Source: Chromobacterium sp. ATCC 53434 (GTDB lineage: Bacteria > Pseudomonadota > Gammaproteobacteria > Burkholderiales > Chromobacteriaceae). From it: a stretch of 64,000 bases of DNA. Below the pieces are notes generated by a model. The model saw only the letters and a list, made by a program, of their open reading frames with translations, had not been told where the DNA came from and did no database searches. Every line of letters starts with the position of its first letter. Within the stretch, counting starts at the first letter, position 1. Where the stretch lies: NCBI RefSeq assembly GCF_002848345.1, contig NZ_CP025429.1:1-64000 (forward strand), given 5' to 3'. The translations under genes and the position numbers were made by a program. This document shows, in pieces, positions 37,125-46,838 of the stretch.

Positions 37125-37532
37125 ATGACTGAGCAAGAATTTGAGAAATCTCTTCGCCTGACTGCAGATAGAATATATGCATCCATTCAGATCGGAAGAA
37201 TGAAAAATTACTTATCTGAAATCAGTAATTTAATAACAAAATACGCTGTAAAATTTGATGTGTACACTGTTGGAATTTCTCAATTAGAGCATGAGGTTTC
37301 ACTATATCCGATAAAAGAGGAAATGTTAGAAACCCAATGTCGGGCCGAAGAAATATCGATCCTGACAACACTTGTTAGATCTTTGAGGGAAATAGATATA
37401 CTATCGGCATTGATTGGAAGAAGTGAATTAGCATACGCAGCTGAATTAATAAAATTTGCCTGCCAAGATAAAGATCTTATTATAATTAGAGAGGGGATAA
37501 AAAATTTAATTCTCTTGATGGAAAAATTGTGA
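37125..37532 (+). CDS. Hypothetical helical protein (135 aa)
   Basis: From ATG 37125 an AT-rich frame encodes a mostly helical soluble protein (MTEQEFEKSLRLTADRIYAS, LVRSLREIDILSALIGRSEL, ELIKFACQDKDLIIIREGIK). There is no signal peptide, membrane segment or recognised domain. Its size and isolated position beside toxin genes would fit an immunity protein or chaperone, but nothing in the sequence proves that. Confidence 0.6.
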   Translation: MTEQEFEKSLRLTADRIYASIQIGRMKNYLSEISNLITKYAVKFDVYTVGISQLEHEVSLYPIKEEMLETQCRAEEISILTTLVRSLREIDILSALIGRSELAYAAELIKFACQDKDLIIIREGIKNLILLMEKL

Positions 37533-38524
37533 AATAGAAATACCTCATGGATTATCGCCATCTCTTGATAGCAGCATGTTCAGGCATTCAGCGTCAAGAA
37601 TACAAATAGGCTGAAGTCCACCGGATCAACATATAACATATCGCCAGAACCGAGGCGGCTTTTATGATATGAAGCCGAACAGACAAGCGTTACGCGTATG
37701 TGGTACTTGGTCGGATCTTCTATCCGATCACGTTCCTAACAGGCTGTTGAAATACTGGTGTCTCGAGCACTGATCAGCGACGATGCTGACAAACACCGGG
37801 ATGGAAGTCCAGTAGCCGAAATACGCGGTTGACTGTGTCATGGAAGGGGATGCCATGCTTAAGCGGCAGAAAGCGCCGTAACCAAGCGTCCTTGACATCA
37901 GCCCACTCGGCAACCTCCACGAAGCTCTCCGCGGCGCATACGGCAATGACCAGAATCTCGGGTCATGGATGGGCAATGTAGCACCCGGTTCGAGGTTCTG
38001 GCATGTCGGCCAAGTGTTCCCATCCTATCCCGGAAAAGCTTGAGCGTTCAACTCAAATCGGGACAATTGGCAAGCTTGTCTGGCTATGACATAAAGGTGC
38101 GATTACCCTGGCTTCAAAGGCCATGCACACAGCACGCTCGCGTACTCCAGGAGAATAACTTGATGGCTTTGCTTCATGATTTCGTCCTCTCAAGAGTTGG
38201 CGCCTCCATCAAACCCGGGGCAGTTGACTCCAATATTTATGCCAATGAGCTGCAATGTTTGTTGAATAAATTCACTTAGGGAGATGGTAACCTCATCTTG
38301 TTATGGGGGTATGCAACAACGATCTTGGATATTTATCGATCGAATACTATTCTGTGTAGTGCAGCACGTTTTGCCTGAAAATTTAGACAAGCTTGTATGC
38401 ATATTTAAACGCTGGCGACGAAATATAGAAGCTATCCCTACACAGTCCGTAATTAAAGTCTGAGTAGTAGCCCATATTTTGATCGAATATTTATAGGCGT
38501 ACCAATTTTGATTGGAAAATCATC
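37533..38524. other. Gene-poor stretch with ISAs1-family remnant
   Basis: Minus-strand text at about 37745-37980 reads AVCAAESFVEVAEWADVKDA, WLRRFLPLKHGIPFHDTVNR and VFRLLD, the N-terminal signature of ISAs1-family transposases, without the rest. The following ~540 bp contain only short frames. The last ~150 bp before 38525 are AT-rich and may carry the promoter of the ART gene. Confidence 0.65.
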
Positions 38525-39751
38525 ATGCCTGTAGAAAAACTCGCTCAAGCATCAATTGATCATGCTGGCACAGACTATCGCCTTGTTGAATTATTCCAAG
38601 GAGATGTAACCATGCTCCCTGCGACGGATGCAGTGGAATTTCTAGCCGTGTTTATCGAGCCAGGAAAATATGAGTCATCAGCCAACGAGGTAGTAGGCCG
38701 TTTGGCAGAGAAAGGGGTTAATCTGCAAGCCCTTTCACAAAAACACGCAATTGATCTTAGACCAACTTACCCATGTTGGATCTCCGAGGAAGTAGACTCG
38801 GTCGATTCCATCCATTTTCGCCGCCTACTTGTTTTCGAGATTGAAGCTCCTGCACTACATATTGCTTCCGAATGCTGGAAAGTGTTCCGTGCGCTTCAGG
38901 CGGTAACTAAAGGGAAGAAAACTTCAATCGCAATCCAGGCAGGTGGAGCTGGCCAGGCTGTGGCAGAACAGTCTCGGTTACTACGGATGCTATTCTTCGC
39001 CGCTACGCGCTATGGCAGCGTGGTGACCTGGCCATTGGAGTCCGTCAAACTCTTTGTGCATCCATCTGAGGCCTGGCCGCAAACTAGTATCGTCACGGAA
39101 TTTAAAAACCTGACGGCTGCCTACAATAAACCACCGATCACACTTCCTATTGAAAAGTCTCCTACCAATTGGAAGGAGGATGAGGGGGAACGTACGCGCG
39201 CACGTGATTTTTTGGCAAAGGGAGGAAATAACGGATCCACTGAAAACCACACGCCTCGGCAAATTGAACTGTTAAAAGCATGGACAGCCAATACTATCTT
39301 TAAAGCTATTAGTCAGACATTGTATGCTAACAATATCGATGACCCTGGATTTATCTATCTTCAAGCAACAATAGAAGGCATCAGTTCCGCTTTAGCTAAT
39401 TTACCTAATTATACGAATGATGATCCAACTTTGCGCGGTGCTAATCTGCGTGATTCTGATTTTATACAATATAAATTAGGTGCAAATTTGTCACACCTGG
39501 CCTTTACAAGTGCCTCAATTGACCATCCTTTTCCAGCACAGGCACTTTTAAAAATCACTAGTGAATCTGGCAAAAGGATCGAGGATTTTTCCATGTATCC
39601 CGACGAAGGTGAGGTATTGTTTGATCGAGGCATGACCGATATTGTCACATGTGTAGATGGGTGCTCTCCCAGTACTGGTAATGCCACGATTCCGCCTGGT
39701 CAATACAAGTATGTTTTCGAAACGAAACAGTATGAAAAATTTCCTATCTGA
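38525..39751 (+). CDS. Putative R-S-E class mono-ADP-ribosyltransferase effector
   Basis: This 408-residue protein has no signal peptide. The C-terminal ~120 residues look like an arginine-type ART fold: LRGANL (Arg304), then LAFTSASIDHPF as the STS-like strand (329-331), LLKITSESGKRIEDFSMYP and DEGEVLF with Glu361-Gly-Glu363 as the ExE motif. The order and spacing agree with ExoS- and vertebrate ART-type enzymes. The N-terminal ~240 residues are an unrecognised domain (VEFLAVFIEPGKYESSANEV, RRLLVFEIEAPALHIASECW). Without an export signal it is more likely injected or released than Sec-secreted. The next gene, 24 bp on, may be its partner. Not tested here: target and activity. Confidence 0.72.
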   Translation: MPVEKLAQASIDHAGTDYRLVELFQGDVTMLPATDAVEFLAVFIEPGKYESSANEVVGRLAEKGVNLQALSQKHAIDLRPTYPCWISEEVDSVDSIHFRRLLVFEIEAPALHIASECWKVFRALQAVTKGKKTSIAIQAGGAGQAVAEQSRLLRMLFFAATRYGSVVTWPLESVKLFVHPSEAWPQTSIVTEFKNLTAAYNKPPITLPIEKSPTNWKEDEGERTRARDFLAKGGNNGSTENHTPRQIELLKAWTANTIFKAISQTLYANNIDDPGFIYLQATIEGISSALANLPNYTNDDPTLRGANLRDSDFIQYKLGANLSHLAFTSASIDHPFPAQALLKITSESGKRIEDFSMYPDEGEVLFDRGMTDIVTCVDGCSPSTGNATIPPGQYKYVFETKQYEKFPI

Positions 39752-39775
39752 ATCATTAAATTGAGGATTTCAGCC

Positions 39776-40156
39776 ATGGTAAATTTGAACGAAATAAACA
39801 AGGAAGATCTGGGTTACATTTTGGGATGGGCCTCCCCCAAACCCAGTTTAGCCCCTCGTCTTGGTACGACTACGGCGACAACCGATATATCCGATATGCA
39901 ACTGCTTCAGGCAATGGATACGAGACAGTTCTTCATCCAATTTGACTGGAGGACTGAATTTTCCGATGGAGCAGATCCGCGATTAAGCGATATCAACCTT
40001 ATAGACAACGCCGATCTGATTTTGTTGCGAAAAATCATGACGGCCCATGTCCGCATGGATCGTTTCATCGGAAATCATCTGGAGCATCTGATGCTTTCGG
40101 GGTATTGGGCACGCTGCATGGGAAGACTACAACAGCTTCATGATGCTATGTCATAG
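39776..40156 (+). CDS. Small protein downstream of the ART gene, possible partner
   Basis: This 126-residue protein starts at ATG 39776 with GAGG about 10 bp upstream; the first in-frame codon at 39761 is less likely. It lies 24 bp after the ART stop, so co-transcription is probable. Text: VNLNEINKEDLGYILGWASP, SDINLIDNADLILLRKIMTA, RFIGNHLEHLMLSGYWARCM. Soluble, helical C-terminal half, no recognised family. An immunity protein or chaperone role is a guess from position and size. Confidence 0.6.
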   Translation: MVNLNEINKEDLGYILGWASPKPSLAPRLGTTTATTDISDMQLLQAMDTRQFFIQFDWRTEFSDGADPRLSDINLIDNADLILLRKIMTAHVRMDRFIGNHLEHLMLSGYWARCMGRLQQLHDAMS

Positions 40157-40236
40157 GGCTGTTTGGATTTGTAGCTTTTTACTATTACGTACTAATCTCG
40201 CCAACTTTTTCACTGCATCGCGGGAGATTGTTTATC

Positions 40237-41658
40237 ATGGCGCCTTTACATTTTTACCGGACATTACAAGGACTCCTGGTTACTGCTGCGCTGTCTGCCA
40301 GCATGCCGTTGTTTGCCGCAGATACCCTGCCGGAGTCCTGCCAACCAGGGCCAGATAAGGTTCCCCCTTGGATTGCGAGCCTGCCAGAAGCGATGGCTAA
40401 ACCGGTTTATCTTGACCAGCCTTGGTATCAGGACTGGCTCACGACCACACTTAGCCTGTGTACGAACCTGACCCAACTTCCGCTGGACAACCGTCCCCAA
40501 ATGCAGATTATCTGGCGTGGTCATTCGGAAGATGAGCAGGGGCCGCTGTTCAATGGTGCCGGGAACCATCACTATGAAATCCAAGATGTCTTTCAACACG
40601 GAATTTCCGTTATCGATCCGGTCGGATCGCTGAAATTACGGCCTGGGGTCGGCAGCGACACCAATAGTGCTCTTAAGAGTACTTCGTATTCTCGAGATGT
40701 GGCTGCCAGCTTCGCGATAAGTAGCAACAATCTGAAACATTACATCTACGTTTTGAATCCTCCCGGAGGTATCGCTGTCGACCAATCACTGGGGTGGCCG
40801 GAATCTCAGAGTGAATTCGAAATTGCCTTTCCCGGCGGCATCCAGTCCCGCTGGATCAAGGGTGTTTTTGAAGTTGCTAGGCAAGAACAGGGGAATCCAC
40901 ATGAAGAGGGAGGTTATTATCGCCTGTTTGCAAAACCCATACATTACACGCCCAACCCGCACTATGAACATGCGGGGGTAGCGCCTGGTACGGACGAAGT
41001 GGATGTGATCGTGTCTCGCAGCAACCCGCATCTCCGGATTCAAATGGCACCAGCCGGGATGCTGGTAGATACTCACACTTGGCGACTGCCGGTCAAGGAC
41101 ACGCTCAATACGGCATCGTATTCTGTGCAGACCTTGGACCATTCCCCAATATACTGGACCGGTTTTCAAGCAGGGGGAGCGTCAGGGCAAATGTATGATA
41201 ATTTCCCCGCCCGAGCGAGCTGCGCGGTATTTGGTCCGCAACTGCAGGTGGACCGAACTTTGGCTATCAATGCAGATGCCGCTAAATCGAACATGGTTTC
41301 ACGCCTGGACGGGTTATGTTCCTATATTAATGATCCACTTGCGATTCAGGTTCAGCATGTCGAGGCACATGTGATTTACGATCTGGCTCACCCCGGCCAG
41401 GTGATTTCAGGTATCCAGATGAAATGGCAGTTACCCCCAGCGGGTCTAGCTCCACACATCAAGGGATACCGGATTTATGGTGTAAAATCGGACCGTACTC
41501 TGGACTTGCTGCACACGGTCAACAATCCCGAGGTAACCAGCGCTACCTTCCTACCAGCTGACGTATCCCAGTATTTTGGGCAGTACCTGTTGGTGGCCAG
41601 TGAACTCGATACTCAGCCGGCATCGGAAAGTGATCTGGTAGTCGCTGTATTGAAATAA
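40237..41658 (+). CDS. Secreted ADP-ribosyltransferase toxin with C-terminal beta domain
   Basis: This 473-residue protein starts at ATG 40237 (GGAG upstream) and has a signal peptide ending MPLFA. The ART domain spans residues ~70-260: IIWRGHS with Arg94, LKSTSYSRDVAASFA with Ser148-Thr-Ser150, and SEFEIAFPGGI with Glu193-Phe-Glu195, the full R-S-E set of the cholera/pertussis toxin class. The C-terminal ~100 residues (AHVIYDLAHPGQVISGIQMK, IKGYRIYGVKSDRTLDLL) look like a fibronectin-type beta-sandwich that could bind a receptor. It is a homologue of 34383, which has lost the Glu pair. No B-subunit-like gene is adjacent. Substrate unknown. Confidence 0.75.
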   Translation: MAPLHFYRTLQGLLVTAALSASMPLFAADTLPESCQPGPDKVPPWIASLPEAMAKPVYLDQPWYQDWLTTTLSLCTNLTQLPLDNRPQMQIIWRGHSEDEQGPLFNGAGNHHYEIQDVFQHGISVIDPVGSLKLRPGVGSDTNSALKSTSYSRDVAASFAISSNNLKHYIYVLNPPGGIAVDQSLGWPESQSEFEIAFPGGIQSRWIKGVFEVARQEQGNPHEEGGYYRLFAKPIHYTPNPHYEHAGVAPGTDEVDVIVSRSNPHLRIQMAPAGMLVDTHTWRLPVKDTLNTASYSVQTLDHSPIYWTGFQAGGASGQMYDNFPARASCAVFGPQLQVDRTLAINADAAKSNMVSRLDGLCSYINDPLAIQVQHVEAHVIYDLAHPGQVISGIQMKWQLPPAGLAPHIKGYRIYGVKSDRTLDLLHTVNNPEVTSATFLPADVSQYFGQYLLVASELDTQPASESDLVVAVLK

Positions 41659-41791
41659 AAAATGGTCATGTCTAGCTTCGAAATAAATTCGAATATGTCA
41701 AGTCTGAATAAGCCATCTACCGGGGGTGAATGCTGCTTTTCATGGATGCGAGTGACTCAATAGCCCAACGCATCGTACCGTATCTCCACTA

Positions 41792-42913
41792 TTAATCCGG
41801 CAGTAATAATCCGTACAGATTGTATACTTCCGGCATGGAAAAAATCGATGTGCGCAAGCTTGAACTGGCCGCCCGTGAGCAGCTGAGGCGTACCGCTATC
41901 CGGATGTACAAGCGAGGCCGGTCTCAAGCCAGTATTGCCGAAGAACTCGGGCTGCGCCGCCCCACCATTTCCGCCTGGGTGGTGCGTGAGGCAGCACTAG
42001 GTGCGCAGGGATTCAAAGAACAGAAGCGCGGTCGCGCCGAAGGCACCGGCCGTCGGCTGACCGAGGCGCAGGAAGCCCGGATCAAGCAGGACATCGTGGA
42101 TCGCACGCCAGACCAGATGAAGCTGAGGTTTGCCCTGTGGAGTGCTCAGGCGGTCAAGGCTGTAATCAAGCAGATGTTTCTGATCGATCTGCCGATCCGT
42201 ACTGTCCGTCTGTACTTGGCCCGCTGGGGCTTTACGCCGCAGCGCCCGCTCAAACGCGCTTATGAGCAGCGACCGGCAGCAGTCGAGAAATGGCTCAAGG
42301 AGGAATACCCGGCTATCGTCGCGCGTGCCAAAGCGGAAATGGCTGAAATCAGCTGGGGCGACGAATCGGCGGTGTCGAGTGTTGAGCACTTTCCGCGTGG
42401 CTACGCCCCAAAAGGCCAAACCCCAGTTCTGGTGTTATCCCAATCGAAAAGAGCGCGCATCAACTTGATTTCGGCCATTACCAACCAAGGCAAGATGCGC
42501 TTCATGCTGTACCGGGAGACCTTGACGGCCCGGGTGCTGATCAAGTTTCTGATGCGGCTGATCCGTGATGCTGGCGGCAAGAAGGTGTTCTTGATCCTCG
42601 ACAACTTGCGCGTGCATCACAGCAAGCTGGTGCAAGCATGGTTGGAGGAGGAAGAGAACAAGAAGGCGATTGAGTTGTTCTTCCTGCCCAGCTACTCACC
42701 GGAACTGAACCCGGATGAATACTTGAACGGCGACCTGAAGGCCAGAATGAGCGCAGGTGAGCCGGTTCGATCAGACGGTCAACTTCAAGGGAAAGTGCTG
42801 TCCCATTTACGCTCATTGCAGAAGCAGCCGGCCAGAATCCGGTCGTACTTCCGGCATGAAAAAATCCGCTACGCGGCATGAGCTTTCTGTACGGTATTTG
42901 ACTGCCGGATTAA
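41792..42913 (+). mobile_element. IS630-family element, copy D
   Basis: The element is 1122 bp with standard ends and TA at 41790-41791 and 42914-42915. It is inserted next to an IS5 remnant. Confidence 0.95.
41835..42881 (+). CDS. IS630-family transposase (copy D)
   Basis: This 348-residue product is identical to the other copies, with intact catalytic motifs. Confidence 0.95.
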   Translation: MEKIDVRKLELAAREQLRRTAIRMYKRGRSQASIAEELGLRRPTISAWVVREAALGAQGFKEQKRGRAEGTGRRLTEAQEARIKQDIVDRTPDQMKLRFALWSAQAVKAVIKQMFLIDLPIRTVRLYLARWGFTPQRPLKRAYEQRPAAVEKWLKEEYPAIVARAKAEMAEISWGDESAVSSVEHFPRGYAPKGQTPVLVLSQSKRARINLISAITNQGKMRFMLYRETLTARVLIKFLMRLIRDAGGKKVFLILDNLRVHHSKLVQAWLEEEENKKAIELFFLPSYSPELNPDEYLNGDLKARMSAGEPVRSDGQLQGKVLSHLRSLQKQPARIRSYFRHEKIRYAA

Positions 42914-42915
42914 TA

Positions 42916-43151
42916 GGATGACCGGACTCTCCGGTCATCCATCGCTTCAATCATAAGGCAGGAATGCCTACAGGAGCCGGGTCAGTCCAACCTGATCCAT
43001 CTCGGCCAGGAAGATTTCGCGGCGGGTGCGTTTCTTCTTGGCGGCGAGTTCGAGATCGGAGAAGGTCATTTGCTGTCACATGATGGCGTCCTGGGTCAGG
43101 CTAACATGGGATTATGTTTACGGGAGGGCCGGGGACTTGTTCAGATCTTTC
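42916..43151 (-). mobile_element. IS5-family remnant (both ends, interior deleted)
   Basis: GATGACCGGACTCTCCGGTC resembles the 3' end region of the 14556 element. CTGATCCATCTCGGCCAGGA through TTGTTCAGATCTTTCC is its 5' region encoding the transposase start. The ~900-bp middle is missing, giving an internally deleted derivative that ends CTAG at 43152-43155. Confidence 0.75.
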
Positions 43152-43344
43152 CTAGCTCATCATCAATGAGCTTCCAATCGAAGGTATGTGTCCGTTGACG
43201 GATTGTGGCCTGCGTAAAATATTATGGAAGGGAAGATGCGCGCGCTGGTTTTCCAAAGAGTGGGAAAAGCCACCCTTGCTATTTGGGTATGGTTTGCTAT
43301 GCTCAACAATTAAGATTATGCATTTCAGATTTCGGAGGCTAATT

Positions 43345-44250
43345 ATGACCACTTTGATACAGGCACTTTTGCTCGCGGGAATATTTTCAACAGCTATTGT
43401 CAGTGCTTACGCACAAACAGTCAATGAGATTGGCAATTCTGTCGTAATGGATCTGTATGCTCGTTACAATTGGATCACTGAGCATTGCGGCACGGATAAA
43501 TTGCAACCTGCCTTTTATTGCAGTGGAATCATTATTCGAACGACAGGAACAGGTGATTATGATCACTGGGACCCCAGTCCTCATTCTATAACGAGTGGTG
43601 GCGTATCATTTTCCTATATTCGGGCAGATGTGTTAGGCGGCGTATATGGTGTATCAGATGTACATGGATTCCTGCTGGATGCGCCAGAAAAAATGGCAGC
43701 TGGTAAATTAAAACCAACTGTACTGTGTTACTTTCCACGAGATGCGTCAAGCAGTCATAGGTCTGGGGAAGGTGGGTGTGGTGAGGAGAATGGTGATCTC
43801 TACAGCCGACCATGCGACACACTTGGCATTCACTCCGCAGCGGAATGGTATCAAAATATGGTAGACCACAAAACCATGTGTGGATTCAATCTGAAAGATC
43901 CCAAAATAGCTACTGAGGTATTTCACCAAGGCATACTGACTTCTAAATATATTGAAGCCAGCGTTATAAAAAATTCGAAAGGATTTACAGGGTGGAATGA
44001 ATTAATTTTGAAAGCATGGACACCGGGCGCTCCGGGGAAATTGCCGATTCAGGCCTTCTTCTACGCGCCGTGGAAAGGAGATGAGCGACTTGCTTACGCA
44101 GGGAGAAAAACCGCCATGCTGGACCAAAAGAAATATTTCGAAAAAACAGGAGTGTTTGTCCCCGTCATTGAGATTACGGTTCCCCGTTCGGTCAATGAGG
44201 GCTCGTTCAAATTTTCTTATCACCTAGACGATCAGACCATTCAACCATGA
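43345..44250 (+). CDS. Halovibrin-like secreted NAD+-glycohydrolase
   Basis: This 301-residue protein starts at ATG 43345 with GGAGG upstream; an upstream start at 43186 would spoil the signal peptide. The signal peptide is LLLAGIFSTAIVSAYA. The mature protein shares with the 13237 product NEIGNSVVMDLYARYN, FYCSGIIIRTTG, WDPSPHSITSGGVSFSYIRA, LCYFPRDASSSHRSGEGGCG, CGFNL, NELILKAW and KLPIQAFFY, and ends FVPVIEITVP. The paired Cys residues suggest a disulfide-stabilised exported enzyme. Family assignment to HvnA/HvnB is by remembered motif; activity is inferred. Confidence 0.66.
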   Translation: MTTLIQALLLAGIFSTAIVSAYAQTVNEIGNSVVMDLYARYNWITEHCGTDKLQPAFYCSGIIIRTTGTGDYDHWDPSPHSITSGGVSFSYIRADVLGGVYGVSDVHGFLLDAPEKMAAGKLKPTVLCYFPRDASSSHRSGEGGCGEENGDLYSRPCDTLGIHSAAEWYQNMVDHKTMCGFNLKDPKIATEVFHQGILTSKYIEASVIKNSKGFTGWNELILKAWTPGAPGKLPIQAFFYAPWKGDERLAYAGRKTAMLDQKKYFEKTGVFVPVIEITVPRSVNEGSFKFSYHLDDQTIQP

Positions 44251-44784
44251 CTTTATGATAATCTATATCTGTCCAGTCCTGGACGATTGCTGACGCGCGT
44301 TTTGAATAATCCAGGTCTTTGTTTTTACCAGCTCTTCATCGCCTGAATTGACGTTTGGTGCTGTAACGGATTTGTGCAACGAAGCCGATCATTGCAGTAA
44401 GATCAATTTGCTAATAATTGAGCAGTGAACGCCACCTGGGTTTAAAAGGATTTATTTAGTTGTAACCAGATTAACTCTTTTTTGGGTTGCTGACGATAGA
44501 TATCAGAGGAGGGTTGCCAATTTTCTTCGCCAGTACCGCTGATATGTTCCAACCCTGGCCTCCACTCCAGTTCAGACCGATACCCGAGCCGGATAAGGTG
44601 GCGAAATTATCGTCGGTAACGAAACTTGGGACGCGGTCAAGGCCGGCCTGATCAACGAAGAGACCGACACGCTGAAGGTCAACGAGATCAAGGGCATCTT
44701 CAAGGGTCTGGAAGCCGAGATCGTTCGTGGGGTCAGCTCACGAAACGGAAAAAATAGCATTATAATCCATTGCCATAAATTAGA
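44251..44784. other. Stretch with gene debris
   Basis: GTGCAACGAAGCC near 44375 is like an IS903-type end. At about 44600-44740 a plus-strand frame reads [20 protein letters not shown] and [17 protein letters not shown], fragments of an unknown protein with no start. The 44250-44600 part shows no coding. Confidence 0.4.
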
Positions 44785-45626
44785 GGGCACCTCGAAAACC
44801 CCCGGAGTACCTGCCCGCTGGTAAAATTACTTTGTCCTGACTCTTGCCGAGCTTGAGCCCGATGAAACCGCGCAACGCCATCAAGAAAGACCTGTTCACC
44901 GCCGACCACCAGCATCTCTGCGACAAAGGGCTGATGTTGAAGCAAGGCACCATCGTCGATGCCACCCTGAACCACGCGCCCAGCTCCACCAAGAACGCCC
45001 AGGGCGAGCGCGATCCGGACATGCATCAAACCAGGAAGGGCAATCAGTGGTACTTCGGCATGAAGGCCCATATCGGGGTCGATGCCCAGTCCGGGCTGGT
45101 GCATCACGTGGCCGGCACCGTCGCCAATGTGGCGGATGTCACGATGGTCGATCAGTTGCTGCACGGCGAGGAAGTCGATGTGTTTGGCGACGCCGGCTTT
45201 ACTGGCGTACACAAGCGAGCCGAACACCAATCGCGAGCGGTGCGCTGGTGGATTGCCATGAGGCCCGGTCAGCGCAAAGTGCTGACCGATTTTGCAGATG
45301 ACCAGCAGATCAGCCTGGTCGAAACGGTCAAAGCCAAGGTTCGGGCCAAAGTTGAGCATCCCTTCCGGGTTATCAAGCAGCAGTTTGGCTACCTGAAAAC
45401 ACGCTACCGCGGCTTGAAGAAGAACACCACGCAACTGATGACGTTGTTCGGGCTGGCCAACATCTGGCTGGCGCGAAAGGCCTTGCTGGCGGGGAGCTGA
45501 AAGGGCGGATGGCCGGGAATCCGGTCATCCTGGTGGTTGCCGGTCTGAAATCGGTGGATTTATTGCAACCGAAGCCCCCGCGAGAAATTGCATTTCTGTT
45601 TGCGCGGCAGGTTGTTCAGACCTTTC
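44785..45626 (+). mobile_element. Hybrid IS5-family remnant
   Basis: The first ~120 bp match the 5' end of the GGGCACCTCG-type IS5 (MKPRNAIKKDLFTADHQ). From HLCDKGLMLKQGTIVDATLN on, the sequence matches the other IS5 type (14556) to its right end CCTTTCC at 45627. The fused frame is open over 44844-45500 (218 aa) but joins two different transposases and lacks the N-terminal half. It must have arisen by recombination or deletion between neighbouring elements. Confidence 0.82.
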
Positions 45627-45950
45627 CTAGGGTTTTCTTCGATGATTTCTTTTATCGATTCTGGTAAATCACAGAAAGACATAAAATTATAAAAGGTACT
45701 TTTACTGACACCATACTCAAGTCGGATAGCTTCGGCATTGGGGTAGTATCCTTCGGCAAGCGCAGCTTTAAGCGCCATTGCCTTGTCATAGTCCGTAAGT
45801 TGATTCCTTTCGATATTTGCTACCATCGCCCAGGCGAAACGCATCGCGCGGAGAGAGTTTGTCTCGAATAATAGCTTTGATAGAAACCATGCCAAGGCGA
45901 TTTTTTATCGCCTTCAGCCGAGTTAATCCCTCGATCATCAGAACAGCTTT
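45627..45950 (-). pseudogene. ParB/KorB-like partition protein fragment, frameshifted
   Basis: On the minus strand, GLTRLKAIKNRLGMVSIKAI and IRDKLSPRDAFRL in one frame are followed, after a one-base shift near 45840, by MVANIERNQLTDYDKAMALK, AALAEGYYPNAEAIRLEYGV and SKSTFYNFMSFCDLPESIKE. The order (end of the ParB nuclease-like domain, EN-I-R-N-L-T-Y-KA block, HTH) is that of ParB-family proteins. Both ends are cut by IS sequences. It suggests the island once included plasmid- or ICE-derived DNA. Confidence 0.65.
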
Positions 45951-46231
45951 TTTGGATGACTTCCTGCAGCATCTGTTTGTCCAGGCACAGGTCGGCGACC
46001 ATGCGCTTGAGACGGGCGTTCTCTTCTTCCAGTTGTAGAAGGTGGCTTCGGAGACACCCATCTTGCGGCAGACCTCGGCGACGGTGGTGTCGGACTCCGC
46101 CTGGCGCAACGCGAAGGCAATCTGCTCTTCGGTAAACTTCGATTTTTTCATGACAAACCTCCTGCCCAGATGGGCTTAAATTTGCCAGGAATTTCTACTT
46201 TTCGCCGCTACGTTTTTGCGGGAGAAGGTCA
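45951..46231 (-). mobile_element. IS407-type remnant with deleted orfA
   Basis: The orfA start MKKSKFTEEQIAFALRQAES (46151) matches 7028 but loses ~50 bp after ATFYNWK, which shifts the frame. No orfB follows. The outer end TTTTTGCGGGAGAAGGTCA is shared with the complete copy. Confidence 0.8.
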
Positions 46232-46838
46232 TGTGCAACAAAGTCCGATAGAAGCGGTGGCGGCAATATTTTTAAGATTAAGCTTAAATTTCATTTAATT
46301 TTTGCATAATTACGAGTTTATATACTAAATTCGAAGTTTGAATTGGCTTTGTTGTACCAAGGAGTCAAATCAAGAATGTCCACATGGTTAGATGTTCAGT
46401 TTGGCAGGTGATTTTTATCTGTGGAAATATTTTTATGAGAAATATGGTTGGTATGTTGTCGTTAAATACCATCCCCAAAATCAATATTTTACTCATGTGA
46501 CGAAATTAAATAGTTCAATTAAATTGACTGAAAAAGTACGTATAAACACGTAAAAAAACATCGAATTTGATATGCCATATGATTTAATGCCGCTTTAAAA
46601 CATAGTCGATATGAATTTCTTTGCTCTGAGAGATTTAACATTTTGACAAGCCCAACGCTCTGCCGGTTGATTTTGATTTTCCATGATCTAGACTTCTAAC
46701 GGTCTTGGTTTTTGATTTAGATGGGTGGATTAACCTTACATGTAAAGCAATATGACTTTTTAGGCTTAAGTTTTGCTTTAAATGTCTGAGTATAGAATTT
46801 AAAAGTTAACTTTACATTATTATGATGGAGCAAAGATA
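46232..46838. other. Long AT-rich region upstream of the tandem halovibrin-like gene
   Basis: About 600 bp with very low GC and no coding frame. AT-rich tracts such as these are preferred by H-NS proteins. It probably holds the promoter of the 46839 gene, but no specific promoter could be chosen with confidence. Confidence 0.4.

Noticed and set aside
37965..38279. 104-codon plus-strand frame in the ISAs1 debris
   Set aside because: Begins inside transposase remnant sequence; no coherent protein text or start signal.
44844..45500. Open 218-codon frame
   Set aside because: It joins two unrelated IS5 transposases and lacks the N-terminal half, so it is treated as a remnant rather than a gene.
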